Made by a program: the position numbers and the translations under genes
NCBI GenBank assembly: GCA_050733695.1
Contig: JBOHTO010000007.1
Location: 1 to 5,853, forward strand
From: JBOHTO01 sp050733695
GTDB lineage: Bacteria; Gemmatimonadota; Gemmatimonadetes; Gemmatimonadales; Gemmatimonadaceae
DNA length: 5,853 nucleotides
Direction of reading: 5' to 3'
Notes under the pieces: model-generated
What the model saw: only the letters and a program-made list of their open reading frames with translations
Database searches by the model: none
What the model was told of the DNA's origin: nothing
In this document: one piece after another, positions 5,796 to 5,853 of the stretch
Layout of the letters: each line of letters starts with the position of its first letter
How positions within the stretch are numbered: position 1 is the stretch's first letter

Positions 5796-5853
5796 GGGGT
5801 CAGGTCTTGTTTTGCAACATCCCTATGCTGCACCATACGGTGCAGCATAGGGA
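5796..5853. repeat. Perfect palindrome plus conserved GGGGTCAGGTCTTG flank, probable mobile or repeat-element end
   Basis: A perfect inverted repeat has arms 5820-5834 and 5839-5853 (15 bp each) around the loop ATAC, and it reaches the last base of the window, so it may be longer. Left of it lie GGGGTCAGGTCTTG (5796-5809) and a TGCAACAT (5813-5820), a near copy of the TGCAGCAT found in the arm. From memory, this GGGGTCAGGTCTTG motif beside stem-loops recurs in environmental genomes near Y1 (IS200-like/REP-associated) transposases. I could not verify that. No T-run makes it a classical terminator for a gene entering from the right, though transcript termination remains possible. Confidence 0.5.

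Noticed and set aside
1..5853. CRISPR arrays, tRNA or rRNA genes
   Set aside because: No regularly spaced repeats, no tRNA cloverleaf or T-loop signature and no rRNA-like stretch were seen on either strand.

Overview
The window reads as a chromosomal segment from a GC-rich, diderm environmental bacterium. The secreted subtilase, with its lipobox and cysteine-rich catalytic domain, reminds me of Gemmatimonadota proteins, but that is an impression and the phylum is not proven. Coding is dense. Most genes lie on the minus strand; the plus strand carries a gene tail at the left edge and the subtilase.

Layout: (1) 1-291, plus strand, the C-terminus of an Eco57I/TaqI-like N6-adenine DNA methyltransferase that begins outside the window. 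(2) 358-1563, minus, a complete Fic-domain protein with an N-terminal inhibitory motif and a C-terminal winged helix, converging on the methyltransferase. Upstream of it (1586-1640) is an ordered array of GTTCAG/CTGAAC half-sites over a weak promoter. (3) 1749-2827, minus, a compact cluster of a possible 41-aa ORF, a DUF1428/YbaA-like protein and 3-methyladenine DNA glycosylase I (Tag). The last two overlap by 4 bp and are probably translationally coupled. (4) 2828-2997, a divergent control region with a near-consensus sigma-70 promoter (TTGACA, 17 bp, TATGAT) pointing at the subtilase. (5) 2998-4398, plus, a lipoprotein S8 serine peptidase with an I9-like propeptide. (6) 4399-4507, a 109-bp convergent gap filled by two strong hairpins. 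(7) 4508-5782, minus, a type II NADH dehydrogenase. (8) 5796-5853, a GGGGTCAGGTCTTG motif followed by a perfect 15-bp-arm palindrome running to the window edge, probably the end of a repeat or mobile element.

The genes do not form one pathway. Tag repairs alkylated DNA. NDH-2 feeds electrons from NADH into the quinone pool. The subtilase acts outside the cytoplasm. The methyltransferase and Fic protein are the only pair hinting at defence or accessory content, and their convergent orientation argues against a shared operon. I see no clearly new multi-gene system. The most interesting signals are non-coding: the half-site array at fic, the paired hairpins between the convergent genes, and the palindrome at the right edge.
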